Below, piece by piece: positions 1-7,162 of a DNA stretch of 9,486 nucleotides. The notes under the pieces are model-generated. The model saw nothing but the letters and a program-made list of their open reading frames with translations. It was not told the DNA's origin and made no database searches. How positions within the stretch are numbered: position 1 is the stretch's first letter; each line of letters begins with the position of its first letter. The position numbers and the translations under genes are program-made. Origin of the DNA: Phycisphaerales bacterium UBA1845 (lineage in GTDB: Bacteria; Planctomycetota; Phycisphaerae; UBA1845); assembly GCA_002338715.1 (NCBI GenBank), contig DDIR01000019.1, positions 11,354 to 20,839 on the forward strand. The letters are read 5' to 3'.

Positions 1-429
1 GGCGGACTCGACCCGCCGCTCAAATCCGCACGCGGTACACCGATCGATCCAGATATCGCCATGAAGGCAGAGCAACCGAGTGCTGCCAGCCCGCTGGTGC
101 AGTCCGTCTACGTTCTGGGTAACGAGATTGAAATCAGGGAATCGGGATTCAAAGCGAGCGATCACCTCGTGGGCGGGATTGGGGTAAACTGAAAGCAATT
201 TCAATCGCCGCGACCGGTAGAATCGCCAGACCAAATCCGGATCACGTTGGAAGGCCTCCGGGGTGGCCAGGTCCTCCGCGCGTGCCCCTTCCCAAAGCCC
301 GCCGGCATCTCGAAAAGTCGGGACACCGCTCTCGGCTGAAACGCCAGCCCCGGTCAGGCAGAGAATCCGAGTCGCTTTCCGTAGTTCATTGGCGAGGCGA
401 TGCAGCATTTGTGATAAGTTGTCAGCCAT
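1..429 (-). CDS. Sirtuin-family NAD-dependent protein deacylase (N-terminal part, truncated by window edge)
   Basis: Reading the minus strand from the ATG at 429 gives 143 residues with no stop. They carry the sirtuin hallmarks in order: the NAD-binding GAGVSAESGVPTFR (residues 27-40), TQNVDGLHQRAG (104-115) with the NAD/catalytic-site Gln105, Asn106 and Asp108, the catalytic His in LHGD (His123), and the first half of the zinc site CTAC (Cys131, Cys134). The second Cys pair and the rest of the Rossmann fold lie beyond the left edge. In the family these enzymes use NAD+ to remove acyl groups from protein lysines in the cytoplasm. DLATPEAF (53-60) and Tyr71-x-x-Arg74 (FYRSRR) match the class III signature of E. 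coli CobB and human SIRT5, so removal of succinyl or malonyl groups as well as acetyl is plausible; this is inference. It is divergent from the export genes at 543. No Shine-Dalgarno site precedes the ATG. Family assignment is very secure; substrate preference is not. Confidence 0.95.
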   Translation of the reverse strand, partial: MADNLSQMLHRLANELRKATRILCLTGAGVSAESGVPTFRDAGGLWEGARAEDLATPEAFQRDPDLVWRFYRSRRLKLLSVYPNPAHEVIARFESRFPDFNLVTQNVDGLHQRAGSTRLLCLHGDIWIDRCTACGFERRVESA

Positions 430-444
430 CGGCGTATTGTAGCA
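430..444 (-). promoter_or_regulatory. Candidate extended -10 promoter for the sirtuin, suggesting a leaderless mRNA
   Basis: On the minus strand the bases just before the sirtuin ATG contain TGCTACAAT, an extended -10 element (TGN plus TACAAT at 441-436). It ends six bases before the start codon, so transcription would begin at or next to the A of the ATG. No convincing -35 box sits 16-18 bases further upstream, as is usual for extended -10 promoters. The lack of any Shine-Dalgarno sequence fits leaderless translation. This is read from a consensus only; an upstream promoter is equally possible. Confidence 0.35.
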
Positions 445-542
445 ACTTCGCTTGACGCTGGGACCACGGATAAGCACCATGCAGCCGGAGGATCGAACGG
501 CTTGAGTGAACGATTCCTCAAGATTCGGTTTGAGATTCATCT

Positions 543-2246
543 ATGAAGAAAAGCATCACGCAGTTGTGCCGTTGGCGAGTGCGGGCGGTCCTGTGCCTGT
601 TGGTTTTGGCGGTTTTTTTGGCGGGCACGGGCTGCGATCAATTCTGGATCAACTCTGCGGACGATATCGCCTCAAAGATCATCCGCCACCGCCAAAAACA
701 GACGCTGGGCACGACGTCCGACGCTGATATTGGTGCTGAAGACGGGCGAGTCGGATCGCGTGGCGACATGTATTCGTTCACACCCAGTCGCGTGGATTCC
801 AAAGTTCCCGATTCATTTCGCAGGCCCGCACGCAACGAGATCGAAGACGAAGCCATCAGCACAAATGGATTCGGTGATGCCATCCCGTTTCGATTGTCGG
901 ATGCGCTCGAATATGCATTCCACAATGCGTGGGACTTTCAGACGCAAAAGGAAGACTTGTACCTTTCCGCCCTTGCGCTGATGACCGAACGGCAGCTCTG
1001 GACGCCGCAATTCGTCGCAGGCGTTCGCGGTGAGTACGCCAATTATGGACAGGTCCGCGATTTTGATCATGCGATGACGGCCGTCTCGGAGTTGTCGGTT
1101 ACGCAGAGACTTCCCTATGGTGGAGAAGTTGCGGCACGCGTGGTCAACGTCCTGATGCGAGACATCGGCCGCCACACCACGAGCGGCGAGTCTGGCACCG
1201 CGATCCTCGAAGCCAATATCCCACTGCTGCGCGGTGCAGGCAAGGTCGCTTATGAATCGCGTTTTCAAGCTGAACGGAATCTGGTTTATGCGGTGCGCGA
1301 TTTTGAAGCCGCACGCCGCGATCTGGTGGTGGACGTGGCCGGCGATTTCTTTGACCTCCTCGCGATCAAGACGCAGATCGAAAGTGCGGAAGCCGCCCGG
1401 GAATCGGCCATGCTCGAACAGGATCGAACCCAGGCATGGGTGGATACCGGACGACTCGTGCAGATTGAAGCCAAGCGTATCGACGTGCAGGTTCTCGACC
1501 GATCCAACGACGTCAACAACGCCCGCGTGCGGTACGAAACAGCACTCGACCGATTTAAAATCCGAATCGGAATGCCAACCCAGGAGCACATTGACGTAGT
1601 TGATGAGGAGCTCGACCTTTTTGAGCCGGATGTCACGGAGCACCAGGCGGTGGAGACCGCGATCGCCTATCGGTTGGATCTGATCAACACCATGGATCGC
1701 ATCGACGACGCCAAGCGAGGCGTGGTCATCGCCAAGAACAACTTCCTGCCGCAGTTTGACATTTCGGGTTCGATCACAACGAACACCGACCCGAACAAAA
1801 AGAACTCGCTCAGCTACAACACCGAGCGAACGCTGTGGCAGGGCATGGTTGAACTGGAAGTTCCGCTGGATCGGCGTGAAGAGCGCAACGTTTTTCGGGC
1901 AGCGCTGATCGATTTGCGCCGCGGCGAACGGGCGTACGAGTTGGCCAAGAGCAACGTGATCCTCGACGTGCGAAGCGCGATTCGGAATCTGCAGTTGGCC
2001 AAGCAATCGATGGCGATTCAAGAGGAGAATATCGAGGTCAACGAGGAGCGTGCCGCACAGGCAAACGAATTGCTCAAACGAGGTCGACTGAGTTCAAGTC
2101 GTGATACCATTGAAGCGCAGAACGCAATCCAGGCCTCGAAAAATCAGTACGCTGCGGCCGTCGCTGATTATCGACTTGCAATACTAACGTTACAAAGAAG
2201 TTGCGGGACGCTTCGGGTGGACGATCAGGGCCACTGGACCCGATAA
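543..2246 (+). CDS. TolC-family outer-membrane efflux protein with lipoprotein-like signal
   Basis: A 567-residue outer-membrane factor: as a trimer it should form the outer-membrane channel and periplasmic tunnel for a pump. The N-terminus has basic residues (KK, RWRVR), a hydrophobic stretch at 15-29 and Cys31 in LAGTGC, so lipid modification at Cys31 is likely. Position -3 is Gly rather than the usual Leu, so the lipobox is imperfect. Residues 32-115 are a polar linker with no recognisable domain. From about 117 to 555 come the two repeats of the OEP fold: long heptad-rich helices (about 240-350 and 460-555) alternating with strand-like segments such as FVAGVRGEYANYG, FLPQFDISGSITTN and LWQGMVELEVPLD. 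The end, ADYRLAILTLQRSCGTL, is typical of the family. The ATG at 543 gives an intact signal sequence, although no strong ribosome site precedes it. The adaptor gene follows after 143 bases, which supports a shared role in export. The family is secure, the cargo unknown. Confidence 0.92.
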   Translation: MKKSITQLCRWRVRAVLCLLVLAVFLAGTGCDQFWINSADDIASKIIRHRQKQTLGTTSDADIGAEDGRVGSRGDMYSFTPSRVDSKVPDSFRRPARNEIEDEAISTNGFGDAIPFRLSDALEYAFHNAWDFQTQKEDLYLSALALMTERQLWTPQFVAGVRGEYANYGQVRDFDHAMTAVSELSVTQRLPYGGEVAARVVNVLMRDIGRHTTSGESGTAILEANIPLLRGAGKVAYESRFQAERNLVYAVRDFEAARRDLVVDVAGDFFDLLAIKTQIESAEAARESAMLEQDRTQAWVDTGRLVQIEAKRIDVQVLDRSNDVNNARVRYETALDRFKIRIGMPTQEHIDVVDEELDLFEPDVTEHQAVETAIAYRLDLINTMDRIDDAKRGVVIAKNNFLPQFDISGSITTNTDPNKKNSLSYNTERTLWQGMVELEVPLDRREERNVFRAALIDLRRGERAYELAKSNVILDVRSAIRNLQLAKQSMAIQEENIEVNEERAAQANELLKRGRLSSSRDTIEAQNAIQASKNQYAAAVADYRLAILTLQRSCGTLRVDDQGHWTR

Positions 2247-2307
2247 AAGTGATGCGAAACACCGGATGGTGAAGTCCGTCGCGACAATTTCAGACAGTTC
2301 TGCAGCT

Positions 2308-2324
2308 CCCACAATGTTTGTGGG
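2308..2324. repeat. Perfect inverted repeat in the tolC-adaptor gap (candidate operator)
   Basis: CCCACAA (2308-2314), a three-base spacer TGT, and TTGTGGG (2318-2324) form a perfect 7-bp inverted repeat 62 bases after the TolC-like stop codon. There is no T run after it, so it is not a classical terminator. Its right arm contains the proposed -35 box TTGTGG of the next promoter, which would suit an operator or a transcript-level hairpin. Such a short palindrome can occur by chance. Confidence 0.35.
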
Positions 2325-2346
2325 TGGCAGGCATACGACTTAGAAT
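2318..2346 (+). promoter_or_regulatory. Candidate sigma70-type promoter for the adaptor-ATPase pair
   Basis: TTGTGG (2318-2323) and TAGAAT (2341-2346) are separated by exactly 17 bases, a good match to the housekeeping -35/-10 arrangement. Transcription would start near 2353, leaving a leader of about 37 bases before the ATG at 2390. If real, the adaptor and ATPase can be transcribed apart from the TolC-like gene. It also argues against translation starting at the in-frame TTG at 2318, because that codon would be part of the -35 box. Confidence 0.45.
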
Positions 2347-2389
2347 ACACTCGCGGGAATCTGGTCTTGTTTTCCTCGAAAGTTTTTCA

Positions 2390-4129
2390 ATGCCTATCGC
2401 CAACCGACAAGTAGTCCGGCCGCCAAGTGCATTTGCAAGCGAAAGACGTTTGTGTCTGTTTACATCGGGTCGGACATCGACGGTCGCCAGGCGGAGCGCA
2501 TTCGTCAATGGTGCGGTGTTCTGGGTCATTGGCATCGCTGTTATTGGCGGCCTTATCTATTTCCTTCGAACCGACAAGCAAAAGTCAGCCGTCGCCGAGG
2601 CGCATCAGGTATCGCGGCGGTCGTTCTCAGTGATGCTCAATGAAAAAGGTGAGCTCGAAGCCAAGAAATCGACCGACGTGAAGGTCGAAGTCGAAGGACG
2701 CTCGACGATCATCTGGCTCATCGATGAAGGCGCCCAGGTCGAAAAAGGCGACCTCATCGCCCGGATCGCAAGCAACGAAATCGAAGAGCGCATCCAAGCC
2801 GAAGACATCAAAGCCCAGAACGCAAAAGCCGCGGCAGAGGCCGCCGACCAGCAATTCGAAATCATGCTGGACCAGAACCAAAGCGACATTCGCAAGGCCC
2901 GCCTGGCATTAACCAACGCCGAAATTGAACAACGCAAGTACCTCGAAGGCGATTCCGTCCAGATGCTCAACGCCAAAGAAAACGCGCTGAGAACCGCCAA
3001 GATCAGGCTGGAACAAGCCCAGGACGTTTTGAAGGACTCAAGGGCTCTTCATGATAAGGGCCACCTGAGCAAGCTCGACTTTGAGCGCGATATCCTTTCC
3101 GAAATCGAAGCGAAAGATGCCGTCGAGGCAGCAGAACTCGATCTCAAGACGTTCAAGACGTATACGATGCCCAAGGAATTGGCTCAAAAGGCGTCGGATG
3201 TCGACGAAGCCCGCAAGGATCTGGAACGCACGATCAAGAAAGCCGAAGCCACCGAAATGAAGGACCGCGCACAAACCGCGGCGAAACACGCAGAATACAC
3301 GCTGGTGGCTGAGCGGTTGGAAAAACTGCGTGAACAACGGGTGAAGACTGAACTTCGAGCCCCTTCATCCGGCATGGTCGTTTACGATACGGGCCCGAAC
3401 CGCTGGAATCGGCGTGAAGTCGCGGAGGGGGCGGAAGTCATCGAGCGACAGACCGTCGTGAAGTTGCCCGATCCATCGCAGATGATCGTCAAGCTGCGTA
3501 TCCACGAGGCGAAAACAAGCTTGATCGCAGTTGGGCAAAAAGCCAGGGTCGAAGTCGAAGGTATTCCCGACGTATTGTTTGATGGCACGGTGACCAAAAT
3601 CGCGCCACTGGCTGACTCTCAAAACAACTGGCTCAATCCCGACATGAAGGAATATGCCACGGAGATCGAGCTTGACACCAACAACTACGAGTTGAAACCC
3701 GGCGTCACCGCTCGTGCTGATATCCTCGTGAAAAACGTTGATAATGCCCTGACTGTGCCGGTGCAAGCCGTCTACAGCGTGGGCGAGCGTCACTTCGTTT
3801 TCAATGGCAAAAGCCAAACCGGCGCAAAGCCAAAAGAGATCGTCGTCGGAGCCGCCAACGATTCGTTTGTGGAAGTGTCCAGCGGACTAAGCGAGGGAGA
3901 CTGGGTACTGTTGGCCGTCGACGATTCGCTCCTGGCAGCGTTGCCCAATCCCGTAGAGCAGCCCGACGAATTTGAACGCTCAAAACCGAAGCACAAGGCC
4001 AACGGTCCCGCCGAGGGCGGGGGCAAAGGCCGGGGTGATCGAAAGAATCGCGGCGGCGCAAAGATGAACGGCAAAACCGCGGAGAAATCCGAAAAAGCGG
4101 CTGCCAAGACGAGCCAGGACCAGTCATGA
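2390..4129 (+). CDS. Periplasmic adaptor (membrane fusion protein) of HlyD/MacA type
   Basis: A 579-residue adaptor linking an inner-membrane transporter to a TolC channel. A basic N-terminal segment (1-40) precedes one membrane anchor (VFWVIGIAVIGGLIYFL, 43-59), so the bulk should lie in the periplasm. The first half of the lipoyl-like domain is about 86-126 (GELEAKKSTDVKVEVEG, then DEGAQVEKGDLIARI). A long charged coiled-coil hairpin fills about 128-320, broken near 215-230. The second lipoyl half follows (ELRAPSSGMVVYDTG, 321-335), then a beta-barrel (about 362-447) with LKPGVTARADILV, and a membrane-proximal domain (about 450-515: ALTVPVQAVYSVGER, VSSGLSEGDWVLL). The last 50 residues are an unusual Lys/Gly-rich tail. 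The frame is open back to a TTG at 2318 (603 residues), but the ATG at 2390 is preferred because a promoter-like element covers the TTG. The ribosome site is weak (GAAAG). The gene ends in an ATGA overlap with the ATPase, so the two are translationally coupled. Confidence 0.9.
   Translation: MPIANRQVVRPPSAFASERRLCLFTSGRTSTVARRSAFVNGAVFWVIGIAVIGGLIYFLRTDKQKSAVAEAHQVSRRSFSVMLNEKGELEAKKSTDVKVEVEGRSTIIWLIDEGAQVEKGDLIARIASNEIEERIQAEDIKAQNAKAAAEAADQQFEIMLDQNQSDIRKARLALTNAEIEQRKYLEGDSVQMLNAKENALRTAKIRLEQAQDVLKDSRALHDKGHLSKLDFERDILSEIEAKDAVEAAELDLKTFKTYTMPKELAQKASDVDEARKDLERTIKKAEATEMKDRAQTAAKHAEYTLVAERLEKLREQRVKTELRAPSSGMVVYDTGPNRWNRREVAEGAEVIERQTVVKLPDPSQMIVKLRIHEAKTSLIAVGQKARVEVEGIPDVLFDGTVTKIAPLADSQNNWLNPDMKEYATEIELDTNNYELKPGVTARADILVKNVDNALTVPVQAVYSVGERHFVFNGKSQTGAKPKEIVVGAANDSFVEVSSGLSEGDWVLLAVDDSLLAALPNPVEQPDEFERSKPKHKANGPAEGGGKGRGDRKNRGGAKMNGKTAEKSEKAAAKTSQDQS
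4116..4119 (+). promoter_or_regulatory. Ribosome binding site of the ABC ATPase, inside the adaptor gene
   Basis: AGGA lies six bases before the ATG at 4126, within the last codons of the adaptor gene. Together with the ATGA stop/start overlap it favours 4126 over the in-frame ATG at 4168 as the start of the ATPase. Confidence 0.6.
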
Positions 4130-4890
4130 GCGAGGTCGAGGCCATTGGGGACGTGCCCCCCGCCGCCATGTCAGCACCCACAAAACCCGATCACCGATCC
4201 ACCAACGTCATCGCGTCCATCAGAAACCTGGTGAAGACGTACCGCAAGCCCGGCACGACCGTCGAGGTGCATGCCATCCGATCGGTTTCGATTGATTTCA
4301 TTGAAGGCGAATCTGTAGCCATCTGCGGTGCAAGCGGATCGGGCAAGAGCACGATGTTGAACATCCTCGGTTGCCTGGATCGACCAACCGCGGGCGAATA
4401 TCTGCTCGGCGGAACCGATGTCTCTGAGTTCGATGACGATGGGCTGTCGCAGATTCGCGGTGAGCGGATCGGATTTGTATTTCAGAGTTTCAACCTGATC
4501 CAGCAATTGACGGTTTTGGAAAACCTTGAGGTCCCGCTATTTTATCAAGGGGTCTCCCCGCAGAAACGTCGCGAGTGCGCGGAGGCATTGATCGCACGGG
4601 TCGGATTGTCTGATCGTGCTGACCACCGGCCCATGGAGTTGTCGGGTGGTCAGCAGCAGCGTGCGGCCATCGCTCGTGCGCTGATCAACAACCCCGTCAT
4701 TATCTTGGCCGACGAACCGACCGGAAACCTCGATACGGCAACGGGAGAGATGATCCTCAAGATCTTTGACGAACTTCGCGCAGAAGGCCGCACCGTGATC
4801 ATGGTCACCCACGAAACCGATGTCGCCGAGCGATGTGACAGAATCATCACCATGCGCGACGGAAAAATCATCAGCGACACGCGCCCCTGA
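4126..4890 (+). CDS. ABC transporter ATP-binding protein, MacB/LolD-type
   Basis: A 254-residue stand-alone nucleotide-binding subunit that would power an exporter by ATP hydrolysis on the cytoplasmic face of the membrane. All catalytic motifs are intact: Walker A GASGSGKST (68-76, Lys74), Q-loop FVFQSFNLI (Gln120), signature LSGGQQQRA (172-180), Walker B VIILADE (191-197, Asp196 and catalytic Glu197) followed by PTGNLD, and the H-loop VTHE (His229). The sequence around the Q-loop (FQSFNLIQQLTVLENLEVPL) and DEPTGNLD is typical of the MacB/LolD/FtsE group. The first 28 residues are a non-conserved extension. MacB itself is a fusion of about 650 residues with a membrane permease; this protein stops after the ATPase domain. 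The normal partner, a four-helix permease with a large periplasmic domain, is not encoded next to it: the following gene is convergent and unrelated. Substrate unknown; efflux of a small molecule, peptide or lipoprotein is possible. Confidence 0.95.
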   Translation: MSEVEAIGDVPPAAMSAPTKPDHRSTNVIASIRNLVKTYRKPGTTVEVHAIRSVSIDFIEGESVAICGASGSGKSTMLNILGCLDRPTAGEYLLGGTDVSEFDDDGLSQIRGERIGFVFQSFNLIQQLTVLENLEVPLFYQGVSPQKRRECAEALIARVGLSDRADHRPMELSGGQQQRAAIARALINNPVIILADEPTGNLDTATGEMILKIFDELRAEGRTVIMVTHETDVAERCDRIITMRDGKIISDTRP

Positions 4891-5044
4891 AACTCTGCCC
4901 TAGGCCTTCGGGTGACACGCATCCCTCATCTCACGGCCAGAGCGTGGCCCGGTAATCACCACGATTGACTTCATCCTCACCTGGATTCCCGCTTTCGCGG
5001 GAATGACGACGCTGTCGCGCCGCCACGTTTGGACTCTAGGTGTT
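4891..5044. other. Intergenic region between convergent genes
   Basis: This 154-base gap separates the 3' ends of the ATPase (plus) and the dehydratase (minus). I see no gene or permease remnant in it. Its only clear structure is the palindrome at 4985-5004. A weak hairpin may form around 4932-4949, but no T run follows it on either strand. Confidence 0.6.
4981..5008. repeat. dRS3/REP-like palindromic element at the convergent junction
   Basis: ATTCCCGC (4985-4992), the loop TTTC and GCGGGAAT (4997-5004) form a perfect 8-bp stem. The flanks are CTGG on the left and GACG on the right. The core has the ATTCCC-N8-GGGAAT layout of the Neisseria dRS3 element, and near-identical sequences are dispersed in many proteobacterial genomes (established knowledge, from memory). 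It lies 94 bases after the ATPase stop and 40 bases after the dehydratase stop, the usual extragenic place for REP-like elements. It could stabilise or end both transcripts, but no T tract follows on either strand, so it is not a classical intrinsic terminator. Confidence 0.65.
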
Positions 5045-6970
5045 CTAAGCAGCCGGCTGGTATTCGGGAACGATGTCGCCCAACATTTTGCGAATGGTGT
5101 CGGGGGTGGAGTCGTCAGCCGACGCGATCAGCCGATCGATCTTGTCGATCATTTCATCCCACTCTTCGCGGCGGGACTGCCAGATTCCGATCTTGGGGTG
5201 GCGCGTCGGGTTGACGTTCTCGCCGTCGATAAGCAGTTCCTCAAAGAGCTTTTCGCCCGGACGGGTTCCGCTGAACACGACGTCGATATCTTCGCCGGGT
5301 CGCAGTCCGCTCAGGGTGATCATGTTGTGGGCCAAGTCGACGATCTTGACCGGGTCGCCCATGTCGAGGACGAAGATTTCGCCTCCGTTGCCCATGGTTC
5401 CGGCTTGCAGCACCAACTGCGACGCTTCTGGGATGGTCATAAAGTAACGGGTCATGTCGGGGTGGGTTACGGTGACAGGCCCGCCCTTTGCGATCTGCTG
5501 CTTGAAGATGGGAATGACGCTTCCGCTTGAGCCCAGGACATTGCCAAATCGGACGGTGATGAACTGGGTGGATGCCCGGTAGCCATACTGCTGAACGAAC
5601 ATCTCGGCCACCCGTTTGCTGCATCCCATGACGCTTGTGGGGTTGACGGCTTTGTCGGTCGAGATCATCACCATCTTCTCGACACCGCATTTCGCGGCAG
5701 CAAGCGCGATGGTGCGCGTCCCGACGACGTTGTTCTTGACAGCTTCACCCGGGTTGCACTCCATCATTGGAACGTGCTTGTGGGCGGCGGCATGAAAAAC
5801 TTCGCTGGGTTGAAATGTTCTGAAGATCTTTTCGATACGAACGGCATCGCAGATGTCGGCGACGATCGGTTGAATATCGATCTTGGGAAACTTCGCGATC
5901 AGTTCGCGGTGAATCTCGAAGAGGTTGTTCTCCGCCTGTTCAATCAGCAGCAGAAGTTCCGGATTAAATAGCGCGATCTGCCGGCACATCTCTGAGCCAA
6001 TGCTGCCGCCCGCGCCGGTGACCACAATTTTCTTTCCAGTAAGTTCCGCGCCGATGGCTTCGGTGTCGAGTTTGACAGGCTCGCGTCCCAACAAGTCTTC
6101 GATGTCCACAGGGCGAAGTTGGCTGACCTGCACCCGCCCTTCGATCAAGTCGGACATCGCCGGGATCGTGCGGAACTTGACAGAGTTACCCTCGCAGAAG
6201 CGGACAATCTCGCGAATCTCTTTGGGCTTTGCGTGGGGCATCGCGATGAACAGTTCGTCCACGCGGTGTTGCTTGCAGATTTCCTTGATCTGATTGGTTC
6301 GGCCCAACACTTCAACGTTGTGGATGCGATGGCCCAGATTGGCGACTTCGTCATCCACAAATCCGACGACGTTGTAACCCGCATGTCCGCTTCTAAGCAG
6401 TTCACGCAAGAGATTCTGTCCGTGGTCGCCGGCTCCGACGATCAGGATGCGCAGCTCAACCGTCGAGTCTTTGCCGCGCATGTATTCATAATATGACCGA
6501 AAGAGCACGCGGGCAGCCGCCACCAGGTTGATGGTTGCAGCCCAGTCGATCAGGAAGACGGATTGGCGAAACTTGGCGTCGCGGTCAATGAGCACCTCAC
6601 CCGTCATGGTGTGGGCAAGATTCTCAATCAAAAAGAATGCGCCGATGAAAAAGAACGAACTGATTTGGGTGGCCACTGCGATGGCGGCTAGGTCACGCAG
6701 CCCGACAAACCGCCACGAACCATGGAACTGCTGCATTCGCGCGAAGACGACCAGTTTGATGGGTAGTGCGATGACCGCGAGAGGCAGGAAAAGGTGGACG
6801 ATCCAGTATTGCCACCCGTGAAAGTTGTACGCCAAACCAAATGCCGCGAACAAGGCAAACAGAAACAATACTGCGTGGGCGAGTACGGAAAGCGCATTTC
6901 TGTGCTTTCGCCATGCGTATCGACGTCTCGGCGGATTCTCCTCTGTGATGCGTTCGCTTGAAGAATCCAA
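5045..6970 (-). CDS. Membrane-bound nucleotide-sugar 4,6-dehydratase/epimerase (FlaA1/WbpM/CapD family)
   Basis: A 641-residue protein of the size usual for the long WbpM-type family. The N-terminal part holds about four membrane segments (28-48, 54-76, 92-118, 137-157). A CoA-binding-like Rossmann domain follows with VGAGDHGQ (178-185), then the catalytic short-chain dehydrogenase domain with the NAD(P) site TGAGGSIGSE (318-327). The active site reads STDKAVNPTSVMGCSK (437-452): Met448 and Lys452 occupy the YxxxK positions, the Ser-Met-Lys triad known for long WbpM-like dehydratases. RFGNVLGSSGSVIPIF and SGTRPGEKLFEELL are also family hallmarks. Such enzymes convert UDP-GlcNAc (or a related sugar) to a 4-keto-6-deoxy intermediate for QuiNAc, FucNAc or bacillosamine in surface glycans. 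The start is the TTG at 6970: no ATG or GTG lies between it and the upstream stop, the next Met (79) would remove two membrane helices, and AGAGGT stands nine to ten bases upstream. No sugar-pathway genes adjoin it. The family is secure, the exact substrate not. Confidence 0.93.
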   Translation of the reverse strand: MDSSSERITEENPPRRRYAWRKHRNALSVLAHAVLFLFALFAAFGLAYNFHGWQYWIVHLFLPLAVIALPIKLVVFARMQQFHGSWRFVGLRDLAAIAVATQISSFFFIGAFFLIENLAHTMTGEVLIDRDAKFRQSVFLIDWAATINLVAAARVLFRSYYEYMRGKDSTVELRILIVGAGDHGQNLLRELLRSGHAGYNVVGFVDDEVANLGHRIHNVEVLGRTNQIKEICKQHRVDELFIAMPHAKPKEIREIVRFCEGNSVKFRTIPAMSDLIEGRVQVSQLRPVDIEDLLGREPVKLDTEAIGAELTGKKIVVTGAGGSIGSEMCRQIALFNPELLLLIEQAENNLFEIHRELIAKFPKIDIQPIVADICDAVRIEKIFRTFQPSEVFHAAAHKHVPMMECNPGEAVKNNVVGTRTIALAAAKCGVEKMVMISTDKAVNPTSVMGCSKRVAEMFVQQYGYRASTQFITVRFGNVLGSSGSVIPIFKQQIAKGGPVTVTHPDMTRYFMTIPEASQLVLQAGTMGNGGEIFVLDMGDPVKIVDLAHNMITLSGLRPGEDIDVVFSGTRPGEKLFEELLIDGENVNPTRHPKIGIWQSRREEWDEMIDKIDRLIASADDSTPDTIRKMLGDIVPEYQPAA

Positions 6971-6978
6971 GGATTGGG

Positions 6979-6984
6979 ACCTCT
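6979..6984 (-). promoter_or_regulatory. Ribosome binding site supporting the TTG start of the dehydratase
   Basis: On the minus strand AGAGGT precedes the TTG at 6970-6968 with eight bases between. It is the only Shine-Dalgarno-like sequence near the 5' end of this reading frame, and it supports TTG as the initiation codon. Confidence 0.5.
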
Positions 6985-7049
6985 GAACGTTACCTGTTGC
7001 AGTGCCGCGATTTGGGCCAAATACCCTTTCAGCAAATCGACCAAAACCT

Positions 7050-7078
7050 ATCCTAAATCAACCACGAATCGGCCACAA
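7050..7078 (-). promoter_or_regulatory. Candidate sigma70-type promoter for the dehydratase
   Basis: On the minus strand TTGTGG (7078-7073) and TAGGAT (7055-7050) are exactly 17 bases apart, in the 192-base gap between the secreted-protein gene and the dehydratase. Transcription would start near 7043, about 73 bases before the TTG start codon. The -35 hexamer is identical to that proposed before the adaptor gene. Independent transcription of the dehydratase is therefore plausible, though read-through from the gene upstream remains possible. Confidence 0.4.
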
Positions 7079-7162
7079 CGGGCGCGCAGAATATTCAGGA
7101 TTATGGGACCGACGCATTGGGTCAGCGAAAACTAACCGAACGTGCCAAGAATCGGCATCGCA

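Noticed and set aside
430..542. Plus-strand promoter for the TolC-like gene (TTGACG at 452-457, TTGAGT at 502-507)
   Set aside because: Neither -35-like hexamer has a -10-like sequence at 16-18 bases, so no promoter is called although one must exist nearby.
506..727. A 73-codon plus-strand frame overlapping the start of the TolC-like gene
   Set aside because: It overlaps the signal sequence of the TolC-like protein in another frame, and its product (many Gly, Pro and His) shows no domain.
813..2021. A 402-codon open frame on the minus strand opposite the TolC-like gene
   Set aside because: It lies wholly antisense to a gene with clear family features, its protein has no recognisable motif, and long antisense frames are common in GC-rich coding DNA.
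2318..2389. TTG at 2318 as the adaptor start (24 extra residues)
   Set aside because: The codon is part of a promoter-like -35 box and of a hairpin, has no ribosome site, and the added residues precede an already complete basic, membrane-anchored N-terminus.
4932..4949. Possible hairpin terminator after the ATPase
   Set aside because: Only 4-bp stems can form and no T run follows, so it cannot be called a terminator.
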